From Lactobacillus ultunensis DSM 16047 (GTDB lineage: Bacteria > Bacillota > Bacilli > Lactobacillales > Lactobacillaceae), in assembly GCF_001436305.1 (NCBI RefSeq), contig NZ_AZFO01000016.1, forward strand, positions 1 through 44,266: a stretch of 44,266 nucleotides of DNA, given 5' to 3'. Of the stretch, positions 41,478 through 44,266 are shown piece by piece (position 1 is the first letter of the stretch; the number at the start of each line of letters is the position of its first letter). The notes under the pieces are model-generated. The model worked only from the letters and a program-made list of their open reading frames with translations. It had not been told where the DNA came from and ran no database searches. The position numbers were made by a program, and so were the translations under genes.

Positions 41478-43332
41478 CCCAGTCATCCTCCTCTGTCATT
41501 GGTTCATAAGGTAAAGAAATGTAGAAAGTGGATCCTCTACCTTCGCTACTATCAGCCCAGATACGGCCATGATGAGCTTCAACAATTTCCTTAGCAATTG
41601 CCAAACCTAAGCCGGTACCACCTTGAGCACGTGAACGTGCTTTATCAACTCTATAGAATCGATCAAAGATCTTTCCTAAGTCTTTTCGTGGAATACCTAA
41701 ACCTTGGTCTGAAATACTCAAGATAACGTGGTTCTGATTTTGAGTCAAACGTACGGTAATAACACCACCATCAGGTGAGTATTTGATAGCATTATTCATA
41801 ATATTATCGATTACTTGCATCATCTTATCGGTATCAATTTCTACCCAAAGAGCCTGGCTGCCTAACTCACGGTTGATAGTATATTTCTTCTTGTGACTCT
41901 TGTTTTTGTCAGTTTTAACGATCATATCAAAACGATTCAAGATATGGTTAACGAAATCATTTAAGTTAACAAATTCAAGATCCATCTTTGAAACGCCACG
42001 ATCCATTCTGGAAAGACTGAGCAGATCATTAATCATTCTAATCATACGACTAGTTTCTTGCTGCGTAACTTCCAAGAACTTAGGAGCAATCTTGGGATCT
42101 TTCCATGCACCTTCATTTAAGGCTTCAATGTAAGCTTGCAAACTGGTAAGTGGCGTTCTTAACTCATGCGAAACATTAGAAACGAATTGTCGTTGTGAAT
42201 CTTCATTCTTTTGCTGTTCCGTTACATCATGCAAAACGCATACGCTACCAGAAACGAAGCCTGTTACTCTCTTAATCAAGGAGAAACTAGCATGCAAGAT
42301 CATTTCATCACGGGTTCCTTCATCAATCGTGATAACAATCTCTTTTTGACTAGAAATTAGATCCTGTGATGATCTATCTTTTAATCCTAAAACTTCCGCA
42401 ATTGGTTTGTTAATAACGTCTTTTTCTTTAACATTCAAATAGCTTAACGCAGTATGGTTAACCACACTAACATTACCGTGACGGTCCGTAGCTAGCACTC
42501 CATCACTCATATGCGATAGCACGCTATCCAGTCGCCGTCGTTCACTATCAGACTCTTCTTGTGAACGTTCAATTCGTACAGATAAAGTATTAAAAGCGTG
42601 TCCTAATTGACCTAATTCGTCGTTAGAATAGATTTTAACCTGACTAGAATAATCCCCATCAGCAATATGCAAAGCTTGTTTTTGCATTTCTTCAATTGGT
42701 TGAGTAATTGCCCGGGAAATTACTAGTGCTAAAAATGCACCTAATAATGCCGCAATCAGTGATGCAATTAAGAATGTCAGCGAAATTTGTCGTAGGTTAT
42801 TAAAGACATCTTGCATGCTGGCCTTTACATAAATTGCTCCAACATTGTTATTAGAACCATTACCACTAGTTAGCGGTGATATTTGGATCATGTAATTGCC
42901 ATGATCATCAACCACTTTATTAATCTGGTGGCCCGTTGAAATTACCTGCTTAACATCGGTATTGTTAATCCGTTGACCAATTTTGCTTTTATCATTTAAA
43001 TTTGAAACGGCTCGAATCGTATCTTTGTTGTCAACTACGATAATTTCACTGATTAAGTCGTTGTTATAATCATTAACGATCTGGTTCAAGCGATCATTAG
43101 CATTTTTATTATCACTAGCTAACTGATTAGCCAATTGATTGCTTACAATAGTTTGAATCTGAATTGAAGACTGAAAGTTTTCAATACTGCTTTGTTCAAG
43201 TTGTCTAGTGAAGTAAGCACCAATGACTTCAATCGTAGCTAGCAACATTAACATGAACACGATCGCTAATTTAATATTGATGGAATTAAATGTAGTACTT
43301 AACTTTTTCTTGAGTCTTTTCATTGTTCTCAT
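41467..43332 (-). CDS. walK: Sensor histidine kinase WalK (VicK)
   Basis: Essential cell-wall sensor kinase. The 621-residue protein has transmembrane helix 1 (about 20-42), an extracellular sensor domain (about 45-180), helix 2 (about 182-206), HAMP (about 207-260), a PAS domain (about 265-370), the HisKA box with phospho-His in FVSNVSHELRTPL (about 389), and a HATPase domain with the N box (DNIMNNAIKYS), G1 (DQGLGIP) and G2 (GGTGLGLAIA). ATG at 43332 or 43323 (MKRLKKK) are both possible; neither has a strong ribosome binding site. It follows walR after 59 bp that hold a hairpin terminator, so kinase levels are probably below those of the regulator. Confidence 0.96.
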   Translation of the reverse strand: MRTMKRLKKKLSTTFNSINIKLAIVFMLMLLATIEVIGAYFTRQLEQSSIENFQSSIQIQTIVSNQLANQLASDNKNANDRLNQIVNDYNNDLISEIIVVDNKDTIRAVSNLNDKSKIGQRINNTDVKQVISTGHQINKVVDDHGNYMIQISPLTSGNGSNNNVGAIYVKASMQDVFNNLRQISLTFLIASLIAALLGAFLALVISRAITQPIEEMQKQALHIADGDYSSQVKIYSNDELGQLGHAFNTLSVRIERSQEESDSERRRLDSVLSHMSDGVLATDRHGNVSVVNHTALSYLNVKEKDVINKPIAEVLGLKDRSSQDLISSQKEIVITIDEGTRDEMILHASFSLIKRVTGFVSGSVCVLHDVTEQQKNEDSQRQFVSNVSHELRTPLTSLQAYIEALNEGAWKDPKIAPKFLEVTQQETSRMIRMINDLLSLSRMDRGVSKMDLEFVNLNDFVNHILNRFDMIVKTDKNKSHKKKYTINRELGSQALWVEIDTDKMMQVIDNIMNNAIKYSPDGGVITVRLTQNQNHVILSISDQGLGIPRKDLGKIFDRFYRVDKARSRAQGGTGLGLAIAKEIVEAHHGRIWADSSEGRGSTFYISLPYEPMTEEDDWDEV

Positions 43333-43342
43333 TCAACATTAA

Positions 43343-43390
43343 AAATACAAAAAGAAAGCCACCTACTTTTTCAGTTCTGTGGCTTTCTTT
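43343..43390 (-). terminator. Hairpin between walR and walK (attenuator)
   Basis: AAAGAAAGCCAC (43351-43362) pairs perfectly with GTGGCTTTCTTT (43379-43390), 16-base loop, followed on the minus strand by TTGTATTTTT. It begins one base after the walR stop codon. Confidence 0.85.
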
Positions 43391-43391
43391 A

Positions 43392-44108
43392 TTATCCTTG
43401 ATTTGGCTGTTTTACATAGTAACCGACACCACGACGGGTGACCAAAATTTGAGGCTGGATTGGATTATCTTCAATCTTTTCTCTCAAACGGTGAACGGTT
43501 ACATCAACAGTCCGCACATCACCAAAATAGTCATAACCCCAAACAGTTTGTAAAAGGTGTTCACGGGTCATAACTTGTCCCATATGTTGAGCTAAATAGT
43601 AGAGTAATTCAAATTCACGGTGAGTAAGTTCAATCTTCTTACCATTTTTTTCAACAATATAAGCATCGGGCATGATAACCAAATTGCCGATCTTGATATT
43701 CTTGTCGGTCTCTTCTTGGGTTGCAGCTTCTGCTTTTTTGACAATATCACGACGGCGCAAGTTAGCCTTAACACGAGCAACTAGTTCTCGGTTAGAAAAT
43801 GGCTTAGTTACGTAATCGTCTGCACCCATTTCTAGTCCTAAAACTTTATCAATTTCAGTATCTTTAGCAGTTACCATAATAATTGGCATATCATGCGTTT
43901 GACGAACTTCGCGAGCTACTTCAAGTCCGTCCTTCTTTGGTAACATTAAATCCAAAATCATTAAATCTGGATCATATTCGTCAACTTTTTTTACAGCTTC
44001 TTCGCCATCATAGGCGGTGTCGACATCAAAGCCTTCCTTAGTTAAATTGAACTTAATAATATCAGATATTGGCTTTTCATCGTCGACGACGAGAATCTTT
44101 TTTGGCAT
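43392..44108 (-). CDS. walR: Response regulator WalR (VicR, YycF)
   Basis: Essential OmpR-family regulator of cell-wall turnover genes. The 238-residue protein has a receiver domain (1-120) with the acidic pair DDE (9-11), phospho-Asp in [13 protein letters not shown] (about 53), Thr in MVTAKD and Lys in VTKPF, and a winged-helix DNA-binding domain (about 135-233) with [56 protein letters not shown] with a perfect AAAGGAGG eight bases upstream. First gene of the wal operon, with a clear promoter at 44133-44161. Confidence 0.98.
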   Translation of the reverse strand: MPKKILVVDDEKPISDIIKFNLTKEGFDVDTAYDGEEAVKKVDEYDPDLMILDLMLPKKDGLEVAREVRQTHDMPIIMVTAKDTEIDKVLGLEMGADDYVTKPFSNRELVARVKANLRRRDIVKKAEAATQEETDKNIKIGNLVIMPDAYIVEKNGKKIELTHREFELLYYLAQHMGQVMTREHLLQTVWGYDYFGDVRTVDVTVHRLREKIEDNPIQPQILVTRRGVGYYVKQPNQG

Positions 44109-44132
44109 CGGGAATGCCTCCTTTGCCCTTAC

Positions 44133-44161
44133 ATTATACTGAATTTTGTAACATTAGCCAA
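44133..44161 (-). promoter_or_regulatory. walR promoter
   Basis: On the minus strand, TTGGCT (44156-44161) and TATAAT (44133-44138) are separated by 17 bp, 25 bp before the walR start codon. Confidence 0.82.
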
Positions 44162-44188
44162 AAAAATCGAGTTTTTTCTAAAAAAGCC

Positions 44189-44217
44189 TTGCATTTTTTA
44201 GCTATTGATAGCATAAT
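44189..44217 (+). promoter_or_regulatory. tRNA gene promoter
   Basis: TTGCAT (44189-44194), a 17-bp spacer and CATAAT (44212-44217) lie 27 bp before the tRNA 5' end. It is divergent from the walR promoter. Confidence 0.82.
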
Positions 44218-44243
44218 GATATCTGTTGGTTGATTCAACCAAT

Positions 44244-44266
44244 GGGTGGCTAGCTCAGCTGGCAGA
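44244..44266 (+). tRNA. tRNA gene, 5' part only (cut by the window end)
   Basis: GGGTGGC fits an acceptor strand, followed by TA at positions 8-9, the D-stem GCTC and a D-loop AGCTGGCA with the invariant GG. The window ends in the D-stem's second strand, so the anticodon, and thus the amino acid, cannot be read. Confidence 0.85.

Overview
The window looks like the chromosome of a low-GC Lactobacillus of the acidophilus/helveticus group. The supporting signs are AT-rich DNA with strong AGGAGG-type ribosome binding sites, a SLAP-type surface-layer domain, the WalRK-YycH-YycI-WalJ-HtrA block, and a proline iminopeptidase gene behind two ABC-transporter genes, an operon make-up known from L. helveticus. 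Several genes are broken (in-frame stops, frameshifts, an internal deletion), which also suits a decaying dairy L. helveticus-like genome. The species call is inference.

Layout. 1-12.1 kb is housekeeping and accessory metabolism: prs, a small membrane protein, an SDR-fold protein, an alpha/beta hydrolase with a family 2 glycosyltransferase, a secreted DUF1002 protein, RNase HI, a hydrolase-cardiolipin synthase pair, a sirtuin, an alkyltransferase-like protein overlapping a TerC membrane protein, and a DUF488 gene with a 3-methyladenine glycosylase. 12.1-14.9 kb holds a lysine riboswitch with a terminator in front of an amino-acid ABC transporter whose binding protein and permease are fused. 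A duplicated DUF805 membrane protein and an HNH/HD-phosphohydrolase pair follow.

17.6-21.0 kb is a compact exopolysaccharide operon on the minus strand: a membrane protein with a degenerate GGDEF domain, an overlapping 48-codon membrane peptide, a processive glycosyltransferase and a GH8 glycanase. Both end genes are cut by one in-frame stop. A 46-residue basic protein and a membrane-anchored glycerophosphodiesterase, also cut by one in-frame stop, come next. 23-30.5 kb carries a HesB-fold protein, an anion/cation transporter, lemA-htpX, an AraC regulator and the ECF-type transporter-pepI operon.

30.5-36.8 kb is the accessory and decaying part: an internally deleted DUF4143-type ATPase with three operator-like repeats, a frameshifted SLAP surface protein, an intact Rgg-like regulator with a divergent 37-residue hydrophobic peptide ORF, a CPBP protease, a small membrane protein and a frameshifted second Rgg gene. 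Upstream of rlmH lies a 439-bp insertion-like segment. It is flanked by two copies of the rlmH 5' end and contains a candidate type I toxin-antitoxin-like module: a short antisense RNA with its own promoter and terminator, and a small ORF with a strong ribosome binding site that carries the same repeat. An AT-rich gap with DnaA boxes follows.

37.1-44.3 kb is the conserved essential block (htrA, walJ, yycI, yycH, walK, walR, all minus), ending in the first bases of a tRNA gene with its own promoter on the plus strand. The most interesting leads are the antisense-RNA module before rlmH, the Rgg/hydrophobic-peptide pair, the c-di-GMP-type exopolysaccharide operon with a hidden small membrane protein, and several enzymes with changed catalytic residues.
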